Part shown: one piece after another, positions 31,818 to 41,531 of the stretch | Layout: the number at the start of each line of letters is the position of its first letter | How positions within the stretch are numbered: position 1 is the first letter of the stretch | NCBI GenBank assembly: GCA_910576995.1 | Contig: CAJTLC010000016.1 | Span: 1-55,006 of the forward strand | Length of the DNA: 55,006 nucleotides | Reading direction: 5' to 3' | DNA from: an uncultured Ruminococcus sp. | Lineage (GTDB): Bacteria; Bacillota; Clostridia; Oscillospirales; Ruminococcaceae | Position numbers and translations under genes: made by a program | The notes under the pieces: generated by a model | Databases searched by the model: none | What the model was told of the DNA's origin: nothing | The model's input: only the letters and a program-made list of their open reading frames with translations

Positions 31818-33899
31818 ATGTCAGATTTAGTTATAGTGGAATCGCCGGCAAAGGCGAAAACGATTCAGAAATATCTTGGTAACGGCTATGAAGTTATCGC
31901 TTCGATGGGACATATCCGCGACCTTCCCAAATCAAAGCTGGGAGTTGATACGGATAACGATTTTCAGCCCCAGTATACTGATATGAAAGGTAAAGAGGAC
32001 GTTATCAAGGAACTTAAAAAGCGCGCGAAAAAATGTGGAAAAGTTTATCTCGCAACCGACCCCGACCGCGAGGGTGAAGCTATATCGTGGCATATTGCGC
32101 AGCTTTTGAAACTCGATATGAACGACAATAACAGAGTAGCGTTCAACGAGATCACCAAAACGGGCGTAAGCAACGGAATGAGCCATCCGCATAAGATAGA
32201 TATCGATCTGGTAAACGCACAGCAGGCGAGACGCATTCTTGACAGACTCGTCGGATATAAATTAAGCCCCTTTTTGTGGAAAAAGGTCAAGCGCGGTCTT
32301 TCAGCAGGAAGAGTGCAGACTGTTGCGGTAAGTCTTGTTGTCGACAGGGAAAATGATATACGAAAATTTGTTCCGAAAGAATATTGGTCTATCGACGCTA
32401 AGTTTATCGCTCCGTCATCTCCGAAAGCTTTCGACGCCGCTCTTGTTTCAGTCGACGGAAAAAAACTTGAAATACCAAATCAGGCGGAAGCCGACGGATT
32501 ATTGAAACGTCTTGAAGGCGCGGAATATACCGTCGATTCCGTAAAAAAGAGAGTGACAAAAAAGCAGCCTGCGCCGCCGTTCATCACTTCCACGATGCAG
32601 CAGGACGCGTCCCGTAAACTCGGATTTACCGCCAAACGTACCATGAAAGCAGCTCAGGAACTTTATGAAGGCGTCGACGTCGAGGGTATCGGCGCTGTCG
32701 GACTTATAACTTATATGAGAACGGACAGCCTGCGTATTTCGGACGAGGCGAAAGCTGCTGCAAAACAGTATATCGAGACGGTCTACGGAGCGGATTATCT
32801 GCCGGAAAAGCCGCGTACGTTCAAAACGAAAAGCAATGCTCAGGACGCCCATGAAGCGATAAGACCGTCTATTCCCGAACTTACTCCCGAAAGAGTAAAG
32901 TCAGGGCTGACTGCCGATCAGTATAAGCTTTACAAACTTATATGGGAAAGATTTATCGCAAGTCAGATGGCAAACGCTCTGCTCGATACCGTTTCCGCCG
33001 AAATTTCCGCAAACGGCTGCATATTCCGCGCTTCGGGATATTCAGTGAAATTCAACGGATTTACCGTGCTTTATGAGGAATCCACGGACGGTGAGGACGC
33101 TGTAAAGAAGATGCTTCCGCCCCTTGCCGCCGGCGATAAGCTTGAATTGAAGTCGATAAGCGGCAATCAGCATTTTACTCAGCCGCCCCCGCGTTTTACG
33201 GAAGCTTCTCTTATCAAGGCTCTTGAAGAAAACGGTATCGGCAGACCGAGTACCTATGCTCCGACGATCACTACGATCACCGCAAGGCAGTATGTGGAGC
33301 ATGAGGGAAAGCAGCTGAAACCTACCAGTCTCGGCGAAGTAACGACCGAGCTTATGAAAGAGCATTTTAAAGGTATCGTAGACGCGAAATTCACTGCGGA
33401 TATGGAAAGCAGCCTTGACGAGGTTGAAAGCGGTTCGAAAGACTGGGTATCGACGCTTCGTGAGTTTTACGGAGGATTCGCCGACGATCTGCAAAAAGCC
33501 GAAGAAGCTATGGAGGGCAAGCGCGTTAAAGTTCCCGACGAGGAAACTGATATCGTGTGCGAATTTTGCGGAAGAAATATGGTCATCAAGTACGGCAGAT
33601 ATGGTAAATTTATTGGCTGTCCCGGATTTCCCGAATGTTCAAATACGAAAAAGATCGTCACGGAGGCTGACGGAAACTGTCCGAGATGCGGAAAGAAGAT
33701 GCTGCTGAAAAAATCGAAGAAAGGCAGAAGTTTTTATGGCTGCGAGGGCTTTCCCGACTGCAATTTTATGACATGGAACGTTCCTACTGCCGAATTATGC
33801 CCGAACTGCGGCAAAACGCTGTTTAATAAGGGCGGAAAGTCAGGCAGGCTTATATGCGAAAACGAGGGCTGCGGATATGAAAGAGAGCTGAAGAAATGA
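31818..33899 (+). CDS. topA: DNA topoisomerase I
   Basis: The 693-residue type IA topoisomerase begins with a Toprim domain ('LVIVESPAKAKTIQKYLGNG', 'ATDPDREGEAISWHIA'). The active-site tyrosine is in 'GLITYMRTDSLRIS', followed by 'QDAHEAIRPS' and 'GIGRPSTYAPTI'. Three zinc ribbons close the protein: Cys residues in 'CEFCGRNM', 'CPRCGKKM' and 'CPNCGKTL' with their partner pairs. It relaxes negative supercoils behind RNA polymerase. AAGAGG precedes the start, and the stop overlaps trmFO by 4 bases. Confidence 0.97.
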   Translation: MSDLVIVESPAKAKTIQKYLGNGYEVIASMGHIRDLPKSKLGVDTDNDFQPQYTDMKGKEDVIKELKKRAKKCGKVYLATDPDREGEAISWHIAQLLKLDMNDNNRVAFNEITKTGVSNGMSHPHKIDIDLVNAQQARRILDRLVGYKLSPFLWKKVKRGLSAGRVQTVAVSLVVDRENDIRKFVPKEYWSIDAKFIAPSSPKAFDAALVSVDGKKLEIPNQAEADGLLKRLEGAEYTVDSVKKRVTKKQPAPPFITSTMQQDASRKLGFTAKRTMKAAQELYEGVDVEGIGAVGLITYMRTDSLRISDEAKAAAKQYIETVYGADYLPEKPRTFKTKSNAQDAHEAIRPSIPELTPERVKSGLTADQYKLYKLIWERFIASQMANALLDTVSAEISANGCIFRASGYSVKFNGFTVLYEESTDGEDAVKKMLPPLAAGDKLELKSISGNQHFTQPPPRFTEASLIKALEENGIGRPSTYAPTITTITARQYVEHEGKQLKPTSLGEVTTELMKEHFKGIVDAKFTADMESSLDEVESGSKDWVSTLREFYGGFADDLQKAEEAMEGKRVKVPDEETDIVCEFCGRNMVIKYGRYGKFIGCPGFPECSNTKKIVTEADGNCPRCGKKMLLKKSKKGRSFYGCEGFPDCNFMTWNVPTAELCPNCGKTLFNKGGKSGRLICENEGCGYERELKK

Positions 33900-35221
33900 G
33901 CGTGACGGTAAATGTTATCGGCGCGGGACTTGCAGGCTGCGAGGCGGCTTGGAGTCTTGCTTCTTATGGTATAAATGTGCGGCTTTTCGAGATGAAACCC
34001 GAAAAATTCAGTCCTGCTCATAAATACGGCGGCTTTGCCGAACTGGTATGCTCTAATTCTTTGAAAGCCGCCAGACTGGAATCGGCGGCGGGACTTCTGA
34101 AAGCTGAAATGGAGATGCTCGGCTCGCTGACAGTTCCGTGCGCTAAGGAAAATTCCGTGGAAGCAGGCGGAGCGCTTGCCGTTGACCGCGAGAAGTTTTC
34201 AGACAGCGTGACGGCTAAGATACGCGAAAATCCGCTTATCGAGATCGTCAGCGGAGAAGTTACCGAGCTTCCCGACGGCATCGTGATAATCGCTACCGGA
34301 CCGCTTACGAGCGGAGCTATGGCTGAAAAAATAAAGGAACTTTGCGGAGAGGGGCTGAGTTTTTACGACGCAGCCGCGCCTATTGTGACTTATGAAAGTC
34401 TTGATAAGGAGAAAGTTTTTTTCGCTTCGCGCTATGACAGAGGGGATGCCGACTATATCAACTGTCCTATGGAAAAGGACGAATATCTTGCGTTTTACAA
34501 GGAACTTATTTCGGCGGAGCGCGTTCAGCTGAAAGATTTTGAGACGCACCCTTTCAGCGTTTACGAGGGCTGTATGCCTATTGAAGAATTGGCGTCCCGC
34601 GGTCAGGATACGATGCGTTTCGGACCTATGAAGCCCGTCGGCATAACCGATGTTCGCACGGGAAAACGTCCGTATGCCGTAGTTCAGCTGCGCCGCGAAA
34701 ATAAAGAAGCCACGCTGTTCAATCTTGTGGGATTTCAGACGAATCTTAAATTCGGCGAGCAGAAAAGAGTATTTTCAATGATACCCGGGCTGGAAAATGC
34801 CGAATTTATGCGATTTGGAGTAATGCATAGAAATACGTTCATAAACAGTCCCGAACTTCTTGACAGCGATTTTTCCATGAGAAGCAATAAGAATATCAGC
34901 TTTGCAGGTCAGATAACGGGCGTAGAGGGCTATATGGAATCGGCGGCAAGCGGTATTATTGCAGGAATTGCGACGGCACACAGAATTCTCGGTCTTGAAC
35001 CGCTTAAACTTCCGCGGGAAACAATGACCGGCGCGCTTTCGGCGTATGTCAGCGACAGCTTCAACAGCGGAAAATTCCAGCCTATGGGCGCAAATATGGG
35101 TATTCTTCCGGATATCGGCGTAAGGATAAAAGATAAAAAAGAGAAGTACGGCGTTTATGCAGAGCGCGCATTGAACGCGCTGAGAGAGGAGCTTGACAGA
35201 ATTGGCAAAAATAATAGTTGA
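33896..35221 (+). CDS. trmFO: TrmFO, folate-dependent tRNA (uracil-54-C5) methyltransferase
   Basis: The 441-residue flavoprotein starts with the FAD-binding 'VIGAGLAGCEAAWSLASYGI' and 'LFEMKP', then 'ELVCSNSLKA' typical of the GidA-related TrmFO family. Later stretches 'EGCMPIEELASRGQDTMRFG' and 'FAGQITGVEGYMESAASG' complete the family pattern. It makes ribothymidine at position 54 of tRNA with methylene-tetrahydrofolate and FADH2. The ATGA overlap with topA implies coupling; topA-trmFO is a conserved pair. Confidence 0.96.
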   Translation: MSVTVNVIGAGLAGCEAAWSLASYGINVRLFEMKPEKFSPAHKYGGFAELVCSNSLKAARLESAAGLLKAEMEMLGSLTVPCAKENSVEAGGALAVDREKFSDSVTAKIRENPLIEIVSGEVTELPDGIVIIATGPLTSGAMAEKIKELCGEGLSFYDAAAPIVTYESLDKEKVFFASRYDRGDADYINCPMEKDEYLAFYKELISAERVQLKDFETHPFSVYEGCMPIEELASRGQDTMRFGPMKPVGITDVRTGKRPYAVVQLRRENKEATLFNLVGFQTNLKFGEQKRVFSMIPGLENAEFMRFGVMHRNTFINSPELLDSDFSMRSNKNISFAGQITGVEGYMESAASGIIAGIATAHRILGLEPLKLPRETMTGALSAYVSDSFNSGKFQPMGANMGILPDIGVRIKDKKEKYGVYAERALNALREELDRIGKNNS

Positions 35222-36230
35222 CGCTTTCGGAGGTGACAACGCTCCCCTTGAAGTTATAAAGGGCTGCGAAATGGCTGTAAAGGAACTTGGCGTTGAGATA
35301 ATCCTGACGGGCAGCGAAAGTACTATAAAAAAATGCGCGTCCGATAACGGCGTTGATCTCGGCGGAATGGAAATCGTTCATACCGATGAGGTATTCGATA
35401 TTCATGAAGAGCCGAAAGAGATTATAAAATCGGGAAAAAATACTTCCATGGCGATAGGTATGAAGCTTCTTGCCGACGGAAAGGGCGACGCTTTCGTCTG
35501 CGCGGGAAGCACGGGCGCGCTTGTAATGGGAGCAACGTTTATCGTCAAGCGCATCAAGGGTATAAAGCGCGTAGCGCCGTCGCCTGTGCTGCCTGCCGAT
35601 AAGGGGAGCTTCATTCTTCTTGACGCGGGTGCAAATACGGAATGCCGCCCCGAAATGCTGGTTCAGTTTGCCGTAATGGGCAGCGCGTATATGGAAAAGG
35701 TAATGGGTATAAAAAATCCTAAAGTCGGACTGCTGAACATTGGCGCGGAGGAGACCAAGGGCAGAGAGCTGGAGATAGAAGCTTACAAGCTTATGGAAAG
35801 ATCGGGGCTTAATTTTATCGGAAATATCGAGGCTCGCGATCTTCCCAAGGGCGAATGTCATGTCGTTGTGACAGACGGATTTACGGGAAATATCGTTCTC
35901 AAACTTTACGAGGGAATGGGTTCGTTTTTCGGAGGAAGAGTCAAATGGCTGTATTCGGGCTTAGGCACGCTGGGCGCGCTGTTTTCTCTGGGCAAGATAA
36001 AGGCGTTCAAAAAGCAGATGGATTATCGTGAAACAGGCGGTTCGGCACTGCTCGGAGTTAAAAAGCCCGTCATAAAGGCTCATGGAAGTTCAGACGCAAA
36101 GGCGTTTTATAATGCCGTCCGTCAGGCTAAAAAATGCGTCGACGGCAAAGTTATCGAGTCTATCGAGGAATATGTAAAGCTGAATTCAGATTCTTCCACA
36201 GTCGGCAAAGGAGCGGAAAAAAATGAATAA
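35202..36230 (+). CDS. plsX: Phosphate acyltransferase PlsX
   Basis: The 342-residue protein starts at TTG 35202 ('MAKIIVDAFGGDNAPLEVIK'), 10 bases after GAGAGGAG; a TTG at 35193 is one base from that site. Family marks are the N-terminal 'VDAFGGDNAP', 'CAGSTGALVMGATFIV', 'LLDAGANTECRPE', 'LLNIGAEETKG' and 'VTDGFTGNIVLKLYEG'. PlsX converts acyl-ACP to acyl-phosphate for PlsY in phospholipid synthesis. It overlaps trmFO by 20 bases and rnc by 8. The acpP gene that usually sits between plsX and rnc is absent. Confidence 0.95.
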   Translation: MAKIIVDAFGGDNAPLEVIKGCEMAVKELGVEIILTGSESTIKKCASDNGVDLGGMEIVHTDEVFDIHEEPKEIIKSGKNTSMAIGMKLLADGKGDAFVCAGSTGALVMGATFIVKRIKGIKRVAPSPVLPADKGSFILLDAGANTECRPEMLVQFAVMGSAYMEKVMGIKNPKVGLLNIGAEETKGRELEIEAYKLMERSGLNFIGNIEARDLPKGECHVVVTDGFTGNIVLKLYEGMGSFFGGRVKWLYSGLGTLGALFSLGKIKAFKKQMDYRETGGSALLGVKKPVIKAHGSSDAKAFYNAVRQAKKCVDGKVIESIEEYVKLNSDSSTVGKGAEKNE

Positions 36231-36915
36231 TTCTGAAAAATTAGAGGAAATTATAGGATATACATTTAAAAATAAACGGCTTCTTGAACAGGCGCTGTCT
36301 CATTCTTCATATGCGAATGAAAAAAAACATTCTCTGCAAAGCAACGAACGTCTGGAATTTCTGGGCGACAGCGTTCTTTCTATCGTTGTTTCGGAGTACT
36401 TGTATACTCATCTGCGCAGCGTTGCGGAGGGCGACCTTACAAAGCTGAGGGCGTCGCTTGTGTGCGAAAAAAGCCTTCATGTGTTTGCAGAGGAGATACA
36501 TCTGGGTAAATTTCTGCTGTTGGGCAAGGGCGAGGAAAATACCGGAGGAAGAGAGCGCCCATCGATACTTGCCGACGCGTTTGAGGCGGTAATAGCGGCG
36601 ATCTACCTCGATGGAGGAATGGACGCGGCGAGAAAGCATATCCTGCATTTTATGCCCAAGGATATCGGTCAGAGCGCGAAGCCCGTTTTCGACGATTTTA
36701 AAACAGTTCTTCAGGAAGTCGTTCAGAAAAATCCCGAAGAAAAGGTGGAATACGTTCTTATTGGCGAAGAGGGTCCCGATCATAACAAGCGTTTTGTTGT
36801 GGAAGTGATGCTTAATTCTCAGGTGATAGGCAAGGGTAAGGGAAGAAGCAAAAAAGAAGCCGAGCAGCTTGCCGCGAAAGAAGCGTTGGAACTGATGGGA
36901 TATGAAACACGCTAA
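36223..36915 (+). CDS. rnc: Ribonuclease III
   Basis: The 230-residue enzyme has the RNase III domain with the signature 'ERLEFLGDSVLSIVVSEYLY', the helix 'LTKLRASLV', and metal residues in 'ILADAFEAVIAAIYLDGG'. A C-terminal double-stranded RNA-binding domain follows (about 158-226: 'DFKTVLQEVVQKNP', 'GKGRSKKEAEQLAAKEAL'). It processes rRNA precursors and other double-stranded RNA. It overlaps plsX by 8 bases and the next gene by 14. Confidence 0.97.
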   Translation: MNNSEKLEEIIGYTFKNKRLLEQALSHSSYANEKKHSLQSNERLEFLGDSVLSIVVSEYLYTHLRSVAEGDLTKLRASLVCEKSLHVFAEEIHLGKFLLLGKGEENTGGRERPSILADAFEAVIAAIYLDGGMDAARKHILHFMPKDIGQSAKPVFDDFKTVLQEVVQKNPEEKVEYVLIGEEGPDHNKRFVVEVMLNSQVIGKGKGRSKKEAEQLAAKEALELMGYETR

Positions 36916-37939
36916 TATCTCAATTTTCGTACCGCATATCGGCTGTCCGCACAGGTGCAGTTTCTGCGATCAGCGAACGATAAGCGGAACTCAAAAAGCG
37001 CCGTCGGGAGATGATGTCCGTGAGATATGCACTAAGGCTCTCGGTGAAATAAAATCTCCCGAAAATACGGAGATTGCGTTTTTCGGAGGAAGTTTTACGG
37101 CAATTTCGCGCCGATACATGATCGAACTTCTTGAAGCCGCATACGAATTTATCGGAAGCGAAAAATTCAAGGGGATACGCATTTCTACGCGTCCCGACTG
37201 CATTACGCCCGAAATTCTCGATATATTGAGAAAATACGGAGTTACTTCTATTGAACTGGGCGCGCAGTCGATGTCCGATACCGTTTTGTCGGCAAATGAA
37301 AGAGGTCATACGGCTGACGACGTTTATAAAGCTGCCGAATTGATAAGGGAATACGGTTTCGAACTTGGTTTGCAGATGATGATAGGGCTGTATAAAAGTC
37401 ATTTTTCGGATGAATGTGAGACAATGGATAAAATTATTGGCATTCACCCTGATACAGTAAGGATATATCCTGTTGTCATTCTCAAAGGTACTAAGCTTGC
37501 TGAACTGTATGAGTCAGGAGAGTATGTTCCTGTGAAAAAGCGTGGAAAAATGAGGGCTGTTATATCGACTGCTGCAATGATGCTGAGAAGTTTTCAAAAA
37601 GAGGGTATAGAAGTTATCAAATGCGGACTTCATGCGAGCGAATTTGTAGAACAGGATATGATAGGCGGATTCTATCATCCAGCTTTCCGTGAACTGTGTG
37701 AAGCGTATATTTACAGAAAAAAAATGACTGATATTATTTGCAGTAAACTTGAAACAACAAAAGGTTTCCTTAGTAAATGTGATAGAAAAAAAGATTTTGT
37801 TTTTGCTGTAAATAAGTCATGTATCAGCAAGGCGGTCGGACAGCGAAGATCAAATATTCTGTATTTTAAGGAGCGCGGCATAGAGATCAAAATCATTGTC
37901 GATGAAAATATTGCAAAATATGAAGTTGAACTGAGGTGA
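36902..37939 (+). CDS. Elp3-like radical-SAM protein
   Basis: The 345-residue protein has the radical-SAM motif 'GCPHRCSFCDQR' (CxxxCxxC) near the N-terminus, then 'IAFFGGSFTAI', 'ISTRPDCITPEIL' and 'SIELGAQSMSDTVL', the pattern of the Elp3/MiaB-like superfamily. It lacks the GNAT domain of true Elp3. Many Clostridia carry this gene between rnc and smc, so it is part of a conserved operon, but no substrate is established. The codon use after about 37300 seems more AT-rich than before. It overlaps rnc by 14 bases. Confidence 0.88.
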   Translation: MKHANISIFVPHIGCPHRCSFCDQRTISGTQKAPSGDDVREICTKALGEIKSPENTEIAFFGGSFTAISRRYMIELLEAAYEFIGSEKFKGIRISTRPDCITPEILDILRKYGVTSIELGAQSMSDTVLSANERGHTADDVYKAAELIREYGFELGLQMMIGLYKSHFSDECETMDKIIGIHPDTVRIYPVVILKGTKLAELYESGEYVPVKKRGKMRAVISTAAMMLRSFQKEGIEVIKCGLHASEFVEQDMIGGFYHPAFRELCEAYIYRKKMTDIICSKLETTKGFLSKCDRKKDFVFAVNKSCISKAVGQRRSNILYFKERGIEIKIIVDENIAKYEVELR

Positions 37940-37943
37940 GAGA

Positions 37944-40900
37944 GTGTATCTGAAATCGCTGGAAATACAGGGATTCAAGTCGTTTCCCGATAAGATCAGT
38001 CTTACGTTTGATAAGGGGCTGACGGCGGTAGTAGGTCCTAACGGCAGCGGAAAAAGTAATATCGGCGATTCCGTACGCTGGGTTCTGGGTGAGCAGTCGA
38101 CTAAAACCTTGCGCGGAAATAAGATGGAGGACGTTATTTTTTCCGGTACTGTTGCAAGAAAACCTATGGGTTTTGCCGCTGTTACGCTGAATATTGATAA
38201 TTCCGACGGCAAGCTCAATGTTGATGAGGACGAAGTCGCCGTTACGCGAAAGCTTTACAGAAGCGGCGAGAGCGAATATATGATAAACGGGCGCGCCTGC
38301 CGTTTGAAAGATATCAACGAGCTGTTTATGGATACGGGACTCGGCAGAGACGGCTATTCCATAATCGGTCAGGGCAGGATAGCGGAGATAGTCGGCGCAA
38401 AAAGCAGCGAGCGGCGCGATATTTTCGAAGAAGCCGCCGGAATATCCAAATTCCGCTATAAAAAGGCGGAAGCGGAACGCAAGCTTTTAAGCGCGCAGGA
38501 TAATTTACAGCGTCTTTCGGATATACTTTCGGAATTGGAAAGCCGCGTCGGTCCGCTGAAACTTCAGTCCGAAAAGGCGCATAAATTTATAAAATTGGCT
38601 GAGGAACGCAAAAAATTGGAGATCTCGCTCTGGATAACGCGTCTTGAAGAATTTAAGCAGAAAATTGATCAGCTTGATGAAAAACTCCTTGTTTGCAGGA
38701 ATGAATATGAGAACACCGAAAATGATATCGCGCGCGAGGAGGAGAAGTTGCAGGAATGCTATCGGCGTATGCAGGAATGCACTATGAAGTCCGACGAACT
38801 CCGCCGCAAAATGCTCGAAGAGGAGCAGTCGTCTTCGCAGAAAAGAGCCGATATTGCGGTTTGTCAGAATGATATCGGGCATTGCGAAGAGGCGATATCA
38901 AATGCCGTGCGCAATATTGAAAACTCCGAAAAAACTAAGCTGGAACTCAATAAACGAATCGAAAACTGCAAATTGAAGATAGCCGATCTTGAAAATGCCA
39001 AAGAAAAGCTTATTGCTGAAATTCGCGAAGTTACGGCGAATTTTGAAGCGGCTGAGGAAAAAAGCTCGCAGCTCGGAGAATCGGCAGATAAGGCGGGAAA
39101 CGAGATAAATGCGCTTTATATCAGGCAGAGCGAATTGAGATTTGCTGCCGAATCCGCAAAGAAAACCGCTGTTGACGAGGAAAAGCGACTTCAAGAATTT
39201 CTTGAAGGAGCAGGCGGAATTGAAAACGCTATCGCCGAATACGAACATAAAATCAAGGAAAACGAACGCGTACTTGATAAGAATTACGCAGAGAGCGAAT
39301 CGCTGAAAAATAAACTCGGAGGTCTTGAAAGACTCTATAGATCGCGAAAAGATGACTTCGACGGAGCAAAAGAGGATTTCGAAAAAAATCTCTATGAGTT
39401 GAAAAGCGCGCAGCAGAGGAAAAAATTGCTGAACGATCTCGAAATGAATATGGAGGGCTTTGCAGGCAGCGTAAAGCAGGTTCTGAAAGCTTCGAAGCAA
39501 GGCAGATTGAGCGGAGTTTACGGCACTGTCGCCCAGAATATAAGCGTTGAACCCCAATATGCGACGGCGATAGAAACGGCTCTTGGCGGAGCGATGCAGA
39601 ATATCATCGTTGAAAATGAAGATATCGCAAAGCGGTGCATTCGTTTTCTCAAAGAGCAGCGCGGCGGAAGAGCGACTTTTCTCCCGATAACGTCGGTCAA
39701 GGGATACGAACTTCGGGAAAATGGCGTTGAGGATTGCGTGGGATTTGTTGCTCTTGCAAGCAGGATAGTCGGCGCGGACAGTCGATTCGGCGGCATTATT
39801 GCGTCGCTGCTGGGCAGGATAGTTATTGCCGAAGATATAGACTCCGCTACGATGATAGCCAAAAAATACGGATATAAATTCCGTATAGTCACGCTCGACG
39901 GTCAAGTCATAAATGCAGGCGGTTCGTTTACGGGCGGTTCCGCGCAGAAATCGGTGGGTATCATTACGAGGAAAAACGAAATAGAAACTCTTGAACACGA
40001 GATTACAAATCTGGAGCGGCAGCGTGAGGAGATCGGCGAAAAAATGGAAAAATTCCGCGCCGAATCCGAAAAACTCCGATATGATATGGAGGGTGCGAGA
40101 TCGCGGCAGATCGAACTCAATTCTGAAACGATGAAGATAAATGCGGAGCAGAGCAGTTTTCATTCTCTTATCAAGCAGTTGAGTTCGCAAACTGAAAATG
40201 CCGACAGACAGCGTTTGGAGTCCGAGCGAAAGATAGCTGCGGCAAATCAAGCCTGCGCCGAAGCTGAAAAAGCGGCTGCGGAACTCGATTCGGAGATAAA
40301 ACTTGCCGAAGAAAGGCTTGCTGACAGTCAGAAAGAGCGCGAAAATCTGCGTATGGAGCGTGCGGAACTTTCCGAAAAATTGTCGCTTCTGAAGATACGC
40401 GATATGGAACTGGGCAAGGATATACAGGCTCAGGAATCCGAAATAGAGCGCATAAACACGGAGCTTTCCGAACTTGACGGCGGCGCGGAACGCTTTGAGA
40501 CGGAGATCGCCGACAGAAACAGAATGATTTCGGAGAAAAAAGCCGATATCGCGAAGCTGGAAGCCGAACTTGAATCGATGAAAACGAATGCGGACGCTTA
40601 TACCGCGGATATTGAGCGTTTCAGGAAGATTCACACGGAGCAGAACCGTCTTGTGTCCGAAATTCAGAAGGGCATGAAGTCGTTTAACGATTCAAAAGAG
40701 AAGCTTTCGGGCGAGATCACCCGTATCGAAGAGCGGCGCGAAGCTGTAAACCGTGATTCCGACGGCATTATAAGGCAGCTTATGGACGTCTATGAGATGA
40801 CGTTTTCCGAAGCGGTTCAATTTGCCGAAAAAGCCGAAGATATTACGGCGGCGCAGCTTGAATTGGCTGCCGTGAAAAATAAGATTCGCGCCCTCGGAAG

Positions 40901-41507
40901 CGTAAATGTGGACGCTATCGAGGAATACCGCGAAGTTTCGGAGCGATACGAATTCTTGTCGGCGCAGCTTGCGGACGTTCAGCGTTCGAAAGCCGAACTG
41001 GAGAAGATAATCAGCAGCCTTACCGAAGAAATGTGCAGGATATTCGCGGAAAGTTTCAGGATTATCAATTCGAATTTTAAGGAGATTTTCGTGGAACTTT
41101 TCGGCGGAGGCAAGGCGGAACTTATTCTTACCGACCCTGAAAATGTTCTGGAATCGGGAATCGAAATAAGTGTTGCGCCGCCGGGCAAGGTCATAAAAAA
41201 TCTTATCTCGCTTTCAGGCGGAGAGCAGTCTTTTGTAGCTATAGCGATATATTTCGCCATATTGAAGCTGCGTCCCGCGCCGTTCTGCATTCTTGATGAG
41301 ATAGACGCGGCGCTCGATGAGGTGAACGTCAGAAAATACGCGCAGTATCTTAAAAAATTTACCGATACTACGCAGTTTGTTCTGGTAACTCACAGGCGGA
41401 GCGCAATGGAGGAAGCGAGCGTTCTTTACGGCGTAACTATGCAGGAGGACGGTATATCCAAACTTCTGAAAATGGAACAGGTGGATTTTAGCGAAGATAC
41501 CGCGTGA
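37944..41507 (+). CDS. smc: Chromosome segregation protein SMC
   Basis: The 1187-residue protein starts at GTG 37944 with GAGGTGAGA just upstream. The N-terminal ATPase half contains 'VVGPNGSGKSNIGDSVRWVL'. Two long coiled coils (about 165-500 and 660-1010) flank the hinge (about 510-660, 'SGVYGTVAQNISVEPQYATA'). The C-terminal half carries the signature 'LSGGEQSFVAIAIYFAI' and Walker B 'FCILDEIDAALDE'. SMC dimers with ScpAB condense and segregate the chromosome. It lies between the radical-SAM gene and ftsY, as usual in Firmicutes. Confidence 0.98.
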   Translation: MYLKSLEIQGFKSFPDKISLTFDKGLTAVVGPNGSGKSNIGDSVRWVLGEQSTKTLRGNKMEDVIFSGTVARKPMGFAAVTLNIDNSDGKLNVDEDEVAVTRKLYRSGESEYMINGRACRLKDINELFMDTGLGRDGYSIIGQGRIAEIVGAKSSERRDIFEEAAGISKFRYKKAEAERKLLSAQDNLQRLSDILSELESRVGPLKLQSEKAHKFIKLAEERKKLEISLWITRLEEFKQKIDQLDEKLLVCRNEYENTENDIAREEEKLQECYRRMQECTMKSDELRRKMLEEEQSSSQKRADIAVCQNDIGHCEEAISNAVRNIENSEKTKLELNKRIENCKLKIADLENAKEKLIAEIREVTANFEAAEEKSSQLGESADKAGNEINALYIRQSELRFAAESAKKTAVDEEKRLQEFLEGAGGIENAIAEYEHKIKENERVLDKNYAESESLKNKLGGLERLYRSRKDDFDGAKEDFEKNLYELKSAQQRKKLLNDLEMNMEGFAGSVKQVLKASKQGRLSGVYGTVAQNISVEPQYATAIETALGGAMQNIIVENEDIAKRCIRFLKEQRGGRATFLPITSVKGYELRENGVEDCVGFVALASRIVGADSRFGGIIASLLGRIVIAEDIDSATMIAKKYGYKFRIVTLDGQVINAGGSFTGGSAQKSVGIITRKNEIETLEHEITNLERQREEIGEKMEKFRAESEKLRYDMEGARSRQIELNSETMKINAEQSSFHSLIKQLSSQTENADRQRLESERKIAAANQACAEAEKAAAELDSEIKLAEERLADSQKERENLRMERAELSEKLSLLKIRDMELGKDIQAQESEIERINTELSELDGGAERFETEIADRNRMISEKKADIAKLEAELESMKTNADAYTADIERFRKIHTEQNRLVSEIQKGMKSFNDSKEKLSGEITRIEERREAVNRDSDGIIRQLMDVYEMTFSEAVQFAEKAEDITAAQLELAAVKNKIRALGSVNVDAIEEYREVSERYEFLSAQLADVQRSKAELEKIISSLTEEMCRIFAESFRIINSNFKEIFVELFGGGKAELILTDPENVLESGIEISVAPPGKVIKNLISLSGGEQSFVAIAIYFAILKLRPAPFCILDEIDAALDEVNVRKYAQYLKKFTDTTQFVLVTHRRSAMEEASVLYGVTMQEDGISKLLKMEQVDFSEDTA

Positions 41508-41531
41508 TATTCGCAATAAACGGAGGAGTAT

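Noticed and set aside
38898..40634. A 578-residue minus-strand frame
   Set aside because: It is antisense to the coiled coils of smc; Glu/Lys-rich codons read backwards give long Phe/Leu/Arg-rich frames.
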